Positions 43,903-53,011 are shown, counted from the first letter of the stretch. The stretch is 64,000 bases of DNA from Arthrobacter pascens (GCF_030816475.1 NZ_JAUSXF010000001.1:3968001-4032000); one strand, 5' to 3'. The notes: generated from the sequence alone by a model not told the origin. Made by a program: numbers and translations.

Positions 43903-44892
43903 GTGTTCAAGAAAACCTTAGTCGCGGTCATGGCGGCATCAGCCCTGGCATTGACAGCCTGCGGCGGTGGCACCCAGGCCGCCAGCAGCGGAAGCAGCGG
44001 CGGCAACGCAGACAAAAAGATCGTGATGGGCTTCGCCCAGGTAGGCGCGGAAAGCGGCTGGCGCACCGCGAACACCAAGTCGGTCCAGGAATCGGCCAAG
44101 ACGGCCGGAGTCGACCTGAAGTTCTCCGACGCCCAGCAGAAGCAGGAAAACCAGATCAAGGCGATCCGGTCCTACATCCAGCAGAAGGTGGACGTCATCG
44201 CCTTCTCCCCCGTGGTTGAATCCGGCTGGGACACCGTCCTGAAGGAAGCCAAGGACGCCAAGATCCCCGTCATCCTCACCGACCGCGCCGTGGACTCGGC
44301 TGACAAGTCCCTCTACAAGACCTTCCTCGGCTCCGACTTCGTCCTGGAAGGCAAAAAGGCAGGCGAATGGCTCGTCGCCGAGACAAAGGCGGCCACGGAC
44401 ACCGTGAACATCGTCGAAATCCAGGGGACTACGGGCTCCGCCCCCGCCAACGACCGTAAAGAAGGCTTCCAGGACGCCATCAAGGCCAACCCGAAGCTGA
44501 AGATCATCGCCTCGCAGAGCGGCGACTTCACCCGCAGCGGCGGCAAGCAGGTCATGGAAGCCTTCCTGAAGAACAACCCGGACATCGACGTCGTCTTCGC
44601 CCACAACGATGACGAAGGCCTCGGCGCAATCGAAGCCATCGAAGCCGCCGGCAAGGTACCGGGCAAGGACATCAAGATCATCACCATCGACGCCGTCAAG
44701 GACGGGATGACCGCCCTGAGCGCCGGAAAGATCAACTACATCGTGGAGTGCAGCCCGCTGCTGGGCACCCAGCTGATGGACCTGGCCAAGAAGGTCCTTG
44801 CCGGCGAAACAGTACCCGAGCGCGTCGTCACCGAAGAAACAACCTTCACGCAGGAACAGGCCACCAAGGCCCTGCCTACCCGTCAGTACTGA
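43903..44892 (+). CDS. Sugar ABC transporter substrate-binding lipoprotein (YtfQ-like, probable arabinose)
   Basis: Start at GTG 43903 with GGGAGG seven bases upstream; 329 residues. Lipoprotein signal VAVMAASALALTACGGG. The binding domain has MGFAQVGAESGWRTANTKSV, DVIAFSPVVESGWDTVL, VILTDRAVD and AHNDDEGLGAIEAIEAAG, a pattern of the YtfQ galactofuranose-binding type. Its place beside araBDA and GH51, with a shared operator, suggests that the ligand is L-arabinose, possibly the furanose form (inference). Confidence 0.88.
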   Translation: MFKKTLVAVMAASALALTACGGGTQAASSGSSGGNADKKIVMGFAQVGAESGWRTANTKSVQESAKTAGVDLKFSDAQQKQENQIKAIRSYIQQKVDVIAFSPVVESGWDTVLKEAKDAKIPVILTDRAVDSADKSLYKTFLGSDFVLEGKKAGEWLVAETKAATDTVNIVEIQGTTGSAPANDRKEGFQDAIKANPKLKIIASQSGDFTRSGGKQVMEAFLKNNPDIDVVFAHNDDEGLGAIEAIEAAGKVPGKDIKIITIDAVKDGMTALSAGKINYIVECSPLLGTQLMDLAKKVLAGETVPERVVTEETTFTQEQATKALPTRQY

Positions 44893-44987
44893 GCCAGCGC
44901 TCACCTGATCGTCCGTGCGGTGGCGCCCGCATGCAGAACTTGCCACGCGCCGCCACCGCACGGATCAACACAGAAAAGAAACTCAGG

Positions 44988-46514
44988 ATGAACGAACTCG
45001 TTCCGGTCGTCGAGATGACCGGCATTGCCATCGGATTCCCAGGGGTGAAGGCCCTTGACGACGTCAGCTTCCGTCTTTTCCAAGGCGAGGTGCATGCGCT
45101 CATGGGTGAAAACGGGGCGGGCAAATCCACCCTCATCAAAGCGCTGACAGGCGTCTACACCATCGACTCAGGCCGGATTTCTGTCCTCGGGCAGCAGCAG
45201 AACTTCTCCACGCCTGCAGAATCCCAGGCGGCCGGCATCAGCACGGTGTACCAGGAGGTGAACCTCTGCACCAACCTCACAGTCGAAGAAAACGTGATGC
45301 TGGGGCGGGAGCCGCGGCGCCGGGGTTTCATCGACTGGCGCGGCGTGCGCGCCCGGACCCGAGAGGTCCTCGCGCAGCTTCACCTGGAACATGTGGATCC
45401 GGGTTCTTTGCTTTCCGAACACTCCATCGCGGTGCAGCAGCTGATCGCCATCGCCCGGTCGGTCGAAGTCAACGCCAAGGTCCTGATCCTGGACGAGCCC
45501 ACGTCAAGCCTGGACGCAGATGAAGTGAACCAGCTTTTCCGGGTCATCCGGGATCTGCGCGACAGTGGCGTTGCCATCCTTTTCGTTTCGCACTTCCTGG
45601 AGCAGGTCTACGAACTGTCAGACCGGATGACAGTGCTCCGCAACGGCAAGCTTGTGGGTGAATACATGACCCGCGAACTTTCCCGTATGAGCCTCATCTC
45701 AAAAATGATCGGCAAGGACCTCGAGGTCCTGGAAGAACTGGACAAGGCGTCCGCCCGCTCACAGACCAGGCTCGCTGCCACCGCACAGCCGTTCATGGAA
45801 GCAGAAGGACTCGGCCGAAAAGGATCCGTCTCCGGCGTCGACCTTTCCATCTATCCGGGCGAGGTTGTGGGACTCGCCGGACTTCTCGGGGCCGGACGCA
45901 CCGAGACGGCACGCCTGCTCTTCGGCGCGGACAAGGCCGATGAGGGCTCCATCAAGATCAAGGGCCAGCCGCTGAAATTGCGTTCCCCACGCACTGCCAT
46001 CGACCATGGCATCGGCTTCTGCTCCGAAGACCGGAAGGAGGAAGGCCTCATCGGCGACCTCACTGTCCGGGACAACCTTGTGCTGGCCATGCAGGCAACC
46101 AAAGGCTGGGCACGGCGGATTCCGCGACGGATACAGGATGAACTCGTCGCCGAGTTCATCGAGACCCTCGACATCCGGCCGGCAAACCCGGATGCCCTCA
46201 TCCGGAACCTGAGCGGCGGGAACCAGCAGAAAGTACTGCTGGCCCGCTGGATGGTCACATCCCCGGATCTGCTGATTCTCGATGAACCAACCCGAGGCAT
46301 CGATATCGGAGCGAAGACGCAGATCCAGAAACTGGTCAACAAGCTTGCATCCGGGGGCATGTCCATCCTTTTCATCTCTTCTGAGCTGGAGGAAGTGCTC
46401 CGGCTCAGCGACCGCATCGCGATCATCAAGGACCGGGCCATGGTGGCAGAAATCAGCAACGACGACGTTTCAGTCGAAGACGTCCTGACAGTCATCGCCG
46501 GAGGCGCCCAGTGA
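44988..46514 (+). CDS. Sugar ABC transporter ATPase, two domains (YtfR-like)
   Basis: Start at 44988 (MNELVPVV), 508 residues; ATG 44931 would add 19 doubtful residues. Two nucleotide-binding domains: the first with GENGAGKST and VLILDEPTSSLD but a degenerate signature (LSEHSIAVQQLIAIAR), the second with an atypical P-loop GLLGAGRTE and LSGGNQQKVLLARW, LLILDEPTRGIDIG. This is the normal pattern for carbohydrate uptake CUT2 ATPases. It powers the two permeases that follow; GTGA overlaps the next start. Confidence 0.93.
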   Translation: MNELVPVVEMTGIAIGFPGVKALDDVSFRLFQGEVHALMGENGAGKSTLIKALTGVYTIDSGRISVLGQQQNFSTPAESQAAGISTVYQEVNLCTNLTVEENVMLGREPRRRGFIDWRGVRARTREVLAQLHLEHVDPGSLLSEHSIAVQQLIAIARSVEVNAKVLILDEPTSSLDADEVNQLFRVIRDLRDSGVAILFVSHFLEQVYELSDRMTVLRNGKLVGEYMTRELSRMSLISKMIGKDLEVLEELDKASARSQTRLAATAQPFMEAEGLGRKGSVSGVDLSIYPGEVVGLAGLLGAGRTETARLLFGADKADEGSIKIKGQPLKLRSPRTAIDHGIGFCSEDRKEEGLIGDLTVRDNLVLAMQATKGWARRIPRRIQDELVAEFIETLDIRPANPDALIRNLSGGNQQKVLLARWMVTSPDLLILDEPTRGIDIGAKTQIQKLVNKLASGGMSILFISSELEEVLRLSDRIAIIKDRAMVAEISNDDVSVEDVLTVIAGGAQ

Positions 46515-47542
46515 GATCCGTATTGAAAAACCGGCTGGCCTGGCCGGTCATTGCCCTCGTTGCGCTGCTGGCGGTGAACCAGGTGTTCCGCGGTGACTTC
46601 CTGAGCCTGCGGATGCAGGACGGGCACCTCTACGGCAGCATCATCGACATCATGCGCAATGGAGCCCCCACCATCCTCATCGCCCTCGGCATGACATTGG
46701 TCATTGCCTCCAGGGGCATTGACCTGTCGGTGGGCGCCGTGGTTGCCATAGCCGGCGCCGCCTCCTGCTCCTACATTGCCGCTTCTCCTGAACCGGCCTC
46801 GCCGGCAACAGCGGCAGTAGCAGTTGTCATCGCCGTTGTGGCCGGCCTGGTCCTTGGCGTCTGGAACGGCTTCCTGGTCTCCACCATCGGGGTCCAGCCC
46901 ATCATTGCCACGCTGGTACTGATGACAGCCGGCCGCGGCATTGCCCAGCTTGTCACCGGCGGCCAGATCGTCTCGGTGACGAATGACAGCTACAAGGCGA
47001 TCGGTGCGGGCTACCTCTTTACCCTCCCCGTCTCCATCCTGATCACCGCCGTCGTCTTCATCCTGGCCGCTGTCCTGACGCGCCGGACCGCGCTGGGAAC
47101 GCTGATAGAGGCCGTGGGCATCAATCCCGTCGCCAGCCGGCTGGCCGGGTTGCGGGCACGCAACATCATCTGGATCGTCTACATTTTCAGCGCGTTTTGC
47201 GCCGCTATCGCCGGACTGATGATCAGTTCCAACGTCACCGCCGCCGACGCGAACAACGCCGGCCTGTACATCGAAATGGACGCCATCCTCGCCGTCGTCA
47301 TCGGCGGCACGTCGCTGGCCGGCGGACGCTACAGCCTCGTGGGCACCGTGGTGGGGGCATTCATCATCCAGACCCTGACCACCACCGTTTACACGCTGGG
47401 CATTCCACCGGAGGTCACCCTGGTGTTCAAAGCCTTGGTAGTCCTCACGGTTTGCCTGTTGCAGGCGCCCAAGGCACGGAACCTCCTGAGGAACCTTAAG
47501 CCCGCAAGCACGCTTCGCACCAAGGAAAAGGTGGCCGTCTGA
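46511..47542 (+). CDS. Sugar ABC transporter permease 1 (YtfT-like)
   Basis: 343 residues from GTG 46511, overlapping the ATPase stop by four bases. About ten transmembrane segments of the BPD_transp_2 type, with LVIASRGIDLSVGAVVAIAG and AVVIGGTSLAGGRYSLVGT as family marks. It pairs with the second permease to form a heterodimeric channel, a feature of YtfT/YjfF systems. Its stop overlaps the next ATG by one base (TGATG). Confidence 0.92.
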   Translation: MRSVLKNRLAWPVIALVALLAVNQVFRGDFLSLRMQDGHLYGSIIDIMRNGAPTILIALGMTLVIASRGIDLSVGAVVAIAGAASCSYIAASPEPASPATAAVAVVIAVVAGLVLGVWNGFLVSTIGVQPIIATLVLMTAGRGIAQLVTGGQIVSVTNDSYKAIGAGYLFTLPVSILITAVVFILAAVLTRRTALGTLIEAVGINPVASRLAGLRARNIIWIVYIFSAFCAAIAGLMISSNVTAADANNAGLYIEMDAILAVVIGGTSLAGGRYSLVGTVVGAFIIQTLTTTVYTLGIPPEVTLVFKALVVLTVCLLQAPKARNLLRNLKPASTLRTKEKVAV

Positions 47543-48558
47543 TGTCTCCCCTGTCCACAGTGGCCCCGCCCGCAGTCAAAAAGCCCTCCTCCGTCCGGAC
47601 CCGGGTGCGTAACGGAGCCCGCTACGCACCCACGCTCGCCACCTTGGTCCTCTTCATCCTGATGTTCATCGTCGGCGCCGGAATGTACCCCAGCTTCCTC
47701 TCGGGCCAGGTAATCCTGAACCTCTTCATCGACAACACCTTCCTGATCGTCCTGGCCGTCGGCATGACCTTCGTTATTCTTACGGGAGGCATAGACCTGT
47801 CCGTTGGCGCCGTCGTCGCCCTGTCCATGATGGTCACCGCCACGATGCTTCAAAACGGCTGGAATCCCGCCGTCGTCATTCTGGCGGTGCTGGTCATCGG
47901 CGGCGGGCTGGGACTGCTGATGGGGCTGGTCATCCAGTACTTCGACATCCAGCCCTTCATCGTGACACTGGCCGGAATGTTCCTGGCACGGGGTCTGTGC
48001 TACGTGATCAGCCTCGAATCGATTCCTGTCACCGACAGCTTCTTCACGGACATGGCGCAGGCGAGGATCCCCCTCTCGCAGGAGCTGTTCATCTCCCCCG
48101 GCGTCCTGATCGCCCTGGTGGTTGTGGGCCTTGCGTTCTTCGTCCTCCACCACACGAGGTTCGGACGGACGGTCTACGCCATCGGCGGCAATGAGAATTC
48201 GGCCATGCTGATGGGCCTTGCCGTGAAGAGCACCAAAGTCCTGGTTTACTGTGTCAGCGGGCTTTGCTCGGCGGTTGCCGGGATCCTCTTCTCCTTCTAC
48301 AGCCTGTCCGGCTACAGCCTGGCCGCCCAGGGCATGGAGCTTGATGCCATCGCCGCTGTGGTCATCGGCGGAACCCTGCTGACCGGCGGGGTTGGCTACG
48401 TGCTGGGCTCGGTCGTCGGAGTCCTGGTGCTGGGGATCGTCCAGACCTTTATCGCGTATGACGGCACCCTGAGTTCGTGGTGGACCAAGATTGTCATCGG
48501 CGGCCTGCTGCTGGTCTTCATCCTGTTGCAGCGGCTCTTTACCAAACGGACCGCCTGA
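47542..48558 (+). CDS. Sugar ABC transporter permease 2 (YjfF-like)
   Basis: 338 residues from ATG 47542. Hydrophobic, about ten membrane segments, with FVILTGGIDLSVGAVVALSM, QPFIVTLAGMFLARGLCYV and AVVIGGTLLTGGVGYVLGS. Two different permease genes in one operon support the YtfQRT-YjfF assignment over simple ribose or xylose systems. A tandem-repeat terminator follows 11 bases later. Confidence 0.92.
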   Translation: MSPLSTVAPPAVKKPSSVRTRVRNGARYAPTLATLVLFILMFIVGAGMYPSFLSGQVILNLFIDNTFLIVLAVGMTFVILTGGIDLSVGAVVALSMMVTATMLQNGWNPAVVILAVLVIGGGLGLLMGLVIQYFDIQPFIVTLAGMFLARGLCYVISLESIPVTDSFFTDMAQARIPLSQELFISPGVLIALVVVGLAFFVLHHTRFGRTVYAIGGNENSAMLMGLAVKSTKVLVYCVSGLCSAVAGILFSFYSLSGYSLAAQGMELDAIAAVVIGGTLLTGGVGYVLGSVVGVLVLGIVQTFIAYDGTLSSWWTKIVIGGLLLVFILLQRLFTKRTA

Positions 48559-48568
48559 CACGCCCCGG

Positions 48569-48613
48569 CGCGAACAGGCAGTTCGCGAACAGGCAGTTCG
48601 CGAACAGGCAGTT
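48569..48613 (+). repeat. Three perfect tandem copies of a 15-bp arm
   Basis: CGCGAACAGGCAGTT occurs at 48569-48583, 48584-48598 and 48599-48613. Each copy can pair with CTGCCTGTTCGCG at 48647-48659 downstream. Confidence 0.92.
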
Positions 48614-48659
48614 AATGCCCTCAGATTGGGATTTTGAGGGGATTAGCTGCCTGTTCGCG
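48599..48659. terminator. Large hairpin between the importer operon and the convergent LacI gene
   Basis: CGCGAACAGGCAG (48599-48611) pairs with CTGCCTGTTCGCG (48647-48659) over 13 bp, and CCCTCA pairs with TGAGGG inside the loop. It lies between convergent stops and can act on both strands. Confidence 0.75.
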
Positions 48660-48691
48660 CTTGTCAGGTTAGACGCCGTGGCAGACGCGGG

Positions 48692-49726
48692 TCAGCGCCG
48701 GGTCAGACGCGCCGGTAAGACGGGCCCCGTGCTCTCCCGCACTACCAGCTCCGGAGTAACCACGACTCCGCTGACATCGGCCCCCTGCTCGATTTCCCCC
48801 ACCATCGCATCCACACAACGCCTGCCGAGTTCCTCGAAGTCCTGGCGCACGGTGGTCAGCGGCGGGACAAAGTAGGCCGCCTCCGGGGTGTCGTCAAACC
48901 CGACCACCGAAACGTCGCCCGGGATACTGATTCCCGCTTCGCTGAAGGCCCTCAGCAGCCCAAGGGCCATCTGGTCGTTGCCCACGAAAATTGCCGTGGC
49001 TGAAAGCTTCGCCGCCCATTCGCATCCGATGTTGTAGCCGCTGCCCGCGCTCCAGTCGCCGTGGACGAGGAGGTCATCCTCAAGGCCCGCCGCCCGCAGC
49101 GTCTGGCTCCAGCTTTCTGCCCTGGCAGCACCGTCGATCCAGTCAAGCGGTCCTGAGATGTGGGCGATCCTCGTGTGCCCCTGATCGATGAGGTGCCTGA
49201 CGGCGAGTTCCGCGCCGCGCTTCTGATCAACCATGGCGCCGCTGATCCTGTCGTTGCCCAGCGAGCCGACGGTGACCACCGGCACGTCCAAAGCCATCTC
49301 GTCCAGCGCGCTCAGCGTGTCCGAGTGCGGAACCACCACCACCACTCCGTCCACTGACTGATCCTGGAAATGGCGCAGCGCATCGGAAATGGTGTCCCGG
49401 TTCACGGTTTTCAGCGCAGCGATGCTGACAAAGTACCCGGCGTCCCGCGCAGCCTGCTCAACGCCCAGGATGGTGTTGGCCGGACCGTACTGGGACAGCT
49501 CGCTGCCCACTACGCCAATGGTCTGGGACCTGCGCGTGACCAGGCTCCGGGCAGCGGTATTGCGGCGGTATCCGAGCTCCGAAATGGCAGCTTCCACCCG
49601 CTCCCGGGTTGCCTTGCTGACGTTGGGATGGTTATTAACCACCCTGGACACGGTCTGGTGTGACACACCGGCCAGCGCAGCTACGTCATTGAGGCGCGGT
49701 AGCCGGCGGCCGTTGGTGTTCGCCAC
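48692..49726 (-). CDS. LacI family regulator, probable arabinose repressor
   Basis: 344 residues from GTG 49726 with GGAAAGG upstream. Helix-turn-helix RLNDVAALAGVSHQTVSRVV, hinge RSLVTRRSQTIGVV, and effector-domain marks HISGPLDWIDGAARAESW and VSVVGFDDTPEAAYFVPP. It ends the ara module, convergent with the importer genes, and is the best candidate to bind the twin TGTTAGCGTTCACA sites in the araB/importer divergent promoter. No copy of that operator is seen upstream of its own gene, so it may not be autoregulated. Confidence 0.88.
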   Translation of the reverse strand: MANTNGRRLPRLNDVAALAGVSHQTVSRVVNNHPNVSKATRERVEAAISELGYRRNTAARSLVTRRSQTIGVVGSELSQYGPANTILGVEQAARDAGYFVSIAALKTVNRDTISDALRHFQDQSVDGVVVVVPHSDTLSALDEMALDVPVVTVGSLGNDRISGAMVDQKRGAELAVRHLIDQGHTRIAHISGPLDWIDGAARAESWSQTLRAAGLEDDLLVHGDWSAGSGYNIGCEWAAKLSATAIFVGNDQMALGLLRAFSEAGISIPGDVSVVGFDDTPEAAYFVPPLTTVRQDFEELGRRCVDAMVGEIEQGADVSGVVVTPELVVRESTGPVLPARLTRR

Positions 49727-49883
49727 AAAAGGGCCTTTCCACTGGAGGGTATTGCTCCATATCCTATGGCCCGCACGCGATAGGTGCGTGTCAATTTATC
49801 CCCCTGCACACGGCGCCCCTGCAAAAACGCTGAAATTGTACTGCTGCAGCCGGTGCCAGATGCCACTCATATCGCGGATACAA

Positions 49884-49921
49884 AAAACCCCGGCCTCCTG
49901 GTGACAGGAGGCCGGGGTTTT
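49884..49921 (-). terminator. Rho-independent terminator of tRNA-Lys
   Basis: A 17-bp stem, AAAACCCCGGCCTCCTG (49884-49900) with CAGGAGGCCGGGGTTTT (49905-49921), 4-nt loop. Read on the minus strand it ends in a TTTTTT run, a textbook intrinsic terminator 19 bases after the tRNA. Confidence 0.92.
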
Positions 49922-49940
49922 CCACTCTTCGCTAAAAGAG

Positions 49941-50013
49941 TGGGCCCTGTGGGGCTCGAACCCACGACCCACGGATTAAAAGTCCGATGCTCTACCAACT
50001 GAGCTAAAGGCCC
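49941..50013 (-). tRNA. tRNA-Lys (anticodon TTT)
   Basis: 73 nt. Acceptor stem GGGCCTT/AGGGCCC with one G-T pair and discriminator A; D-arm GCTCAGTTGGTAGAGC; anticodon arm CGGAC-TTTTAAT-CCG (loop CTTTTAA, anticodon TTT); T-arm GTGGG-TTCGAGC-CCCAC. CCA is not encoded. All cloverleaf stems can be paired by eye. Confidence 0.97.
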
Positions 50014-50258
50014 CAGCCAACGGCCATTACAGCCGATACAGCCCATCCATTTCTGGACGTTAACACTGTACCCCACACCCGGGGCCGCTTCCGCCCGGGG
50101 CCGGCGCAGCCGCCGAACCTTTCCGGCCCTGATTTTCAGCGAGGCCTTCAGAGCACCGGTCCGGGCGCCGGAAGCCTCGGACACCTTCCGCGCACTGTCC
50201 CCTCGCCGTCCTCCGGAATGCTCGATTTCCGCCGTGGCACAGGAGTAGCGTGGGTGCC

Positions 50259-50918
50259 ATGAGCGAGCAAGCAGGACCCAGCCACTACGGCGGAGCCAAC
50301 AGGCATCACAAGCCGAAGCCTTTCGCCCCCATTGATTTTGAACCGTTTGCGGGCGGCGCCGATCCCGCCCGCGTCTCCGAGGCCGCACACCTTGCCGCCC
50401 AGGCGCTGGTGCGCCACGGCCGCGAAAGCGATGACCCCGTCATCACCGAACGGCTGGTCCGGCTGGCCGACGAGCAGGGCCTGGAGGCTATCGCCGAGAT
50501 GTGGGCCGAGAGCCCGGCGCGGTCCCTGCCTGGGGCGCTCTGGCGGCTGTATGCCATCCGGGCTGCCACGGTTCAGGACCCGGAGCGGATTTCGGTCTAC
50601 TTCCGTGCCGGCAAGGACACCGCCCAGGTCTCCAATGTGGTGGCCGGTGCAGCCGAGCCGCCGGGTGCCGACGAAATGACCGCGATGGCCGACGCCATCC
50701 TGTCAGGAGCGTTCGACGGCGAGTTCGACGTCGCGCTGGAGCGTTCCGCTGCCTTCTGCCGGGTAGTGGCGCTCGGCCAAGCGACCATCGCCGACGGCGC
50801 CGAGCATTCCAACGAGGCCCACGCCAGCAAGCTGACCCGCAACTCCCACCAGCTCGTGAAGACGGCGGAAGACCTTGAGCACGCAGCCAACGCCTGGCGG
50901 CTGGGCGAGCTGGACTGA
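50259..50918 (+). CDS. Conserved hypothetical protein
   Basis: 219 residues from ATG 50259 (MSEQAGPS); TAGCGT (50246-50251) lies seven bases upstream, suggesting a leaderless transcript, although AGGAG also serves GTG 50250. Residues about 1-30 are His/Lys-rich (YGGANRHHKPKPFAP), the rest is alanine-rich and helical with few hydrophobic stretches, so a soluble cytoplasmic protein. I do not recognise the family. It is followed, 37 bases later, by a phosphate-type regulatory motif and the DUF47-Pit pair. Confidence 0.65.
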   Translation: MSEQAGPSHYGGANRHHKPKPFAPIDFEPFAGGADPARVSEAAHLAAQALVRHGRESDDPVITERLVRLADEQGLEAIAEMWAESPARSLPGALWRLYAIRAATVQDPERISVYFRAGKDTAQVSNVVAGAAEPPGADEMTAMADAILSGAFDGEFDVALERSAAFCRVVALGQATIADGAEHSNEAHASKLTRNSHQLVKTAEDLEHAANAWRLGELD

Positions 50919-50954
50919 CCTGCGCTCAACCCCATGGGGGTCCGATCTGTCAAT

Positions 50955-50972
50955 GTTGACTTGGAACAGCCA
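50955..50972 (+). promoter_or_regulatory. Motif shared with the pstS upstream region
   Basis: GTTGACTTGGAACAGCCA matches GTTCACTTTGGACAGCCA upstream of pstS (57675-57692, minus strand) at 15 of 18 positions. Both lie in front of phosphate-uptake genes, and GTTCAC is the core of actinobacterial PHO boxes. This copy is 227 bases before the DUF47 start. Confidence 0.4.
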
Positions 50973-51198
50973 ACGTAGAACACTGAAACTGGTGTCGAGC
51001 CGCGAAACCCCCGGGCTTCAACAATTAGCCGCCTAGAGCGGCCTACCGCCGAGAGGCGTATCCGGTTCGGCACCATTTTTCTGCCCATTTTTTGGGTCCG
51101 TTCCGGGCAGGTAGAGTAAGCGTCAGTTGCAGGCCGGCGCCAAGTCACCAGGCCGCAGCTCCCAGCCCAGTACATCCTCCGGAGACCGGTACCCCACA

Positions 51199-51817
51199 GT
51201 GAAGCTGCGCCTTTTCCCCCAGGAGCCCGCCGGGCTGAACCTCCTCTCGGAGATGGCGCAGCAGATCGTGCTGGCCAGCGCCACCCTCGCCGAGCTCCTG
51301 GGTGTCCCCGCCGCCGAGCACGCGAAGCTCGTGGAGGACATGCACAATCACGAGGCCAAGTCCGCTGAGCTGCATTTTGCCCTGCTGACCCACATGCGCA
51401 CCAGCTTCGTGAATCCGCTCCCCCGCGAGGACATGTACGCCCTGTCCCGCTACCTTAATGAGGCCATCGAAAAGCTGGACGCCGCCGGCGAGCTCGTGGG
51501 CCCTGTACAAACTTGAGCGGCTGCCTAAACGGGCTGCTGACCAGCTGGAGATCATCAGCCGGCAGGCTGAGCTCACGGTGGACGCCATGCGCCGGCTCGA
51601 CAACCTCGATGACCTTGAGGACTACTGGATTGAGATCCTCCGCCTGGCCAAGCGCGCAGAACGCACGCACCGGGTCTGGGTAGCGGACATGATCACTGAC
51701 ATGAAGTGGCCCCAGTATGCCCGCAACCGGGACATCGCCAACCAGCTCGTGGAAGTTACTAAGGAAATGCGGCGCATAGCCACCCAGGTGGGCAGCATCA
51801 TCGTCAAGGAATCCTGA
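51199..51817 (+). pseudogene. DUF47 (PhoU-like) phosphate transport regulator, frameshifted
   Basis: The N-terminal half runs from GTG 51199 (VKLRLFPQ) to KLDAAGELV, where the frame passes into GPVQT and a stop. The C-terminal half (ALYKLERLPKRAADQLEI through QVGSIIVKES) continues in another frame. Deleting one G of the GGG at 51498-51500 joins them as ELVALYKLERL and gives a normal DUF47 protein of about 206 residues, a helical PhoU relative that accompanies Pit transporters. The next gene starts one base after its stop, so translation of Pit may be affected. Confidence 0.88.
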
Positions 51818-51818
51818 C

Positions 51819-52832
51819 GTGACCGTTGCCATCTTCGGCGCCGTGGTCCTGCTGACCGCGGCGTTTGCGTTCCTGAACGGATTCAGGGACGTCTCCACCT
51901 CAGTTGCGCTGGCGGTGCGCACCCGCGCGCTCACACCAAGCGTTGCTGTGCTGCTTGCCGCGTTCTTCAACTTCGTGGGCGCCCTGCTGAGCGCCAGCCT
52001 GGCGGTGGCCGTCAGCCAGACATGGATCAACCTGCCAAGCGGCTCGGACGGCCTGAACATGCTGGTGGCAGGCCTCGCCAGCGCCTTCGCCTGGGGCGTC
52101 CTGTTGTGGTGGCGGGGCATCCCGGCGTCCTCCACCCATGCACTGGTGGGAGGCCTGGCCGGAGCCGGGGTAGCCAGCCTTGCATTGGGCGGTCCGGGCC
52201 TGGGCGGAGCGGACCAGTCACTGCTGTTCCAGGTGGTGCTGCCGCTGCTGCTGTCTCCCCTGGTGGCTTACAGCGGTGCGTTCCTGCTGGTCTTCCCGGT
52301 CACCTGGGCAGCACGGTACGCCCAGCCAAACGTCATCAACCAGCGCTTCCGGCGCAGCCAGTCAATCGCGGCGGGCGCGGTGGCGTTCGGGCACGGGTTG
52401 CAGGACGGCCAGCGGGTGAGTGCCGTGCTGCTCCTCGCCCTGGTGGCAGCGGGCTATTCCGACGGCGATACTCTGCCCTTGTGGATTGCGCTACTCTCCG
52501 CAGTGACCATTACGGCCGGGACGCTCTTCGGCGGCTGGCGGATTTCACACACCATCGGCTACAAGATCACCCGGATCGATCCGCTGCGGGGATCCGTGGC
52601 CCAGATCTTCAGCGCCCTCATGCTGTTCGTCGGTGCCATCGGGCTGCACTGGCCCGTCTCCACCACGCACACGGTCACCTCGGCCGTGCTCGGTGCAGGC
52701 GAAAACCAGAACTTCTCGGTGACCAACCGGAAGCTGGTGATCCGCATTGTGGGGCTCTGGGTCCTGACGCCAGTGGCCACGGCTGCCCTTGCCTTCGTGC
52801 TTGCCCTGGCCCTCTACCCCGTGGACGGGTGA
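51819..52832 (+). CDS. Inorganic phosphate transporter, Pit family
   Basis: 337 residues from GTG 51819, one base after the DUF47 stop. About nine to ten membrane segments; the two inverted PHO4 signatures are visible as LNGFRDVSTSVA and RGIPASSTHALVGG in the first half and GHGLQDGQRVSAV and WPVSTTHTVTSAVLG in the second. It carries metal-phosphate with protons across the membrane. The neighbouring pstSCAB gives the cell a second, high-affinity route. Confidence 0.93.
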   Translation: MTVAIFGAVVLLTAAFAFLNGFRDVSTSVALAVRTRALTPSVAVLLAAFFNFVGALLSASLAVAVSQTWINLPSGSDGLNMLVAGLASAFAWGVLLWWRGIPASSTHALVGGLAGAGVASLALGGPGLGGADQSLLFQVVLPLLLSPLVAYSGAFLLVFPVTWAARYAQPNVINQRFRRSQSIAAGAVAFGHGLQDGQRVSAVLLLALVAAGYSDGDTLPLWIALLSAVTITAGTLFGGWRISHTIGYKITRIDPLRGSVAQIFSALMLFVGAIGLHWPVSTTHTVTSAVLGAGENQNFSVTNRKLVIRIVGLWVLTPVATAALAFVLALALYPVDG

Positions 52833-53011
52833 CGTTCGGCAGGTTCCTACTGGGCCTATACAGGCGAACCGCGGTGACGTAAATTCAAAAGTAGGTCCCT
52901 GAAGCGATGCCGCCGACGGGGATCGACATCCGCCGCCGGGTGCAGGGCCGCGGATTGAGCCGCTGCAGCATACCGGCGGCACGGATGCACATCGTGGAAA
53001 AGGCGGGCGCC

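Noticed and set aside
47389..48561. 390-codon minus-strand frame opposite the second importer permease
   Set aside because: Gln/Asp/His-rich antisense of a membrane protein gene with clear permease motifs.
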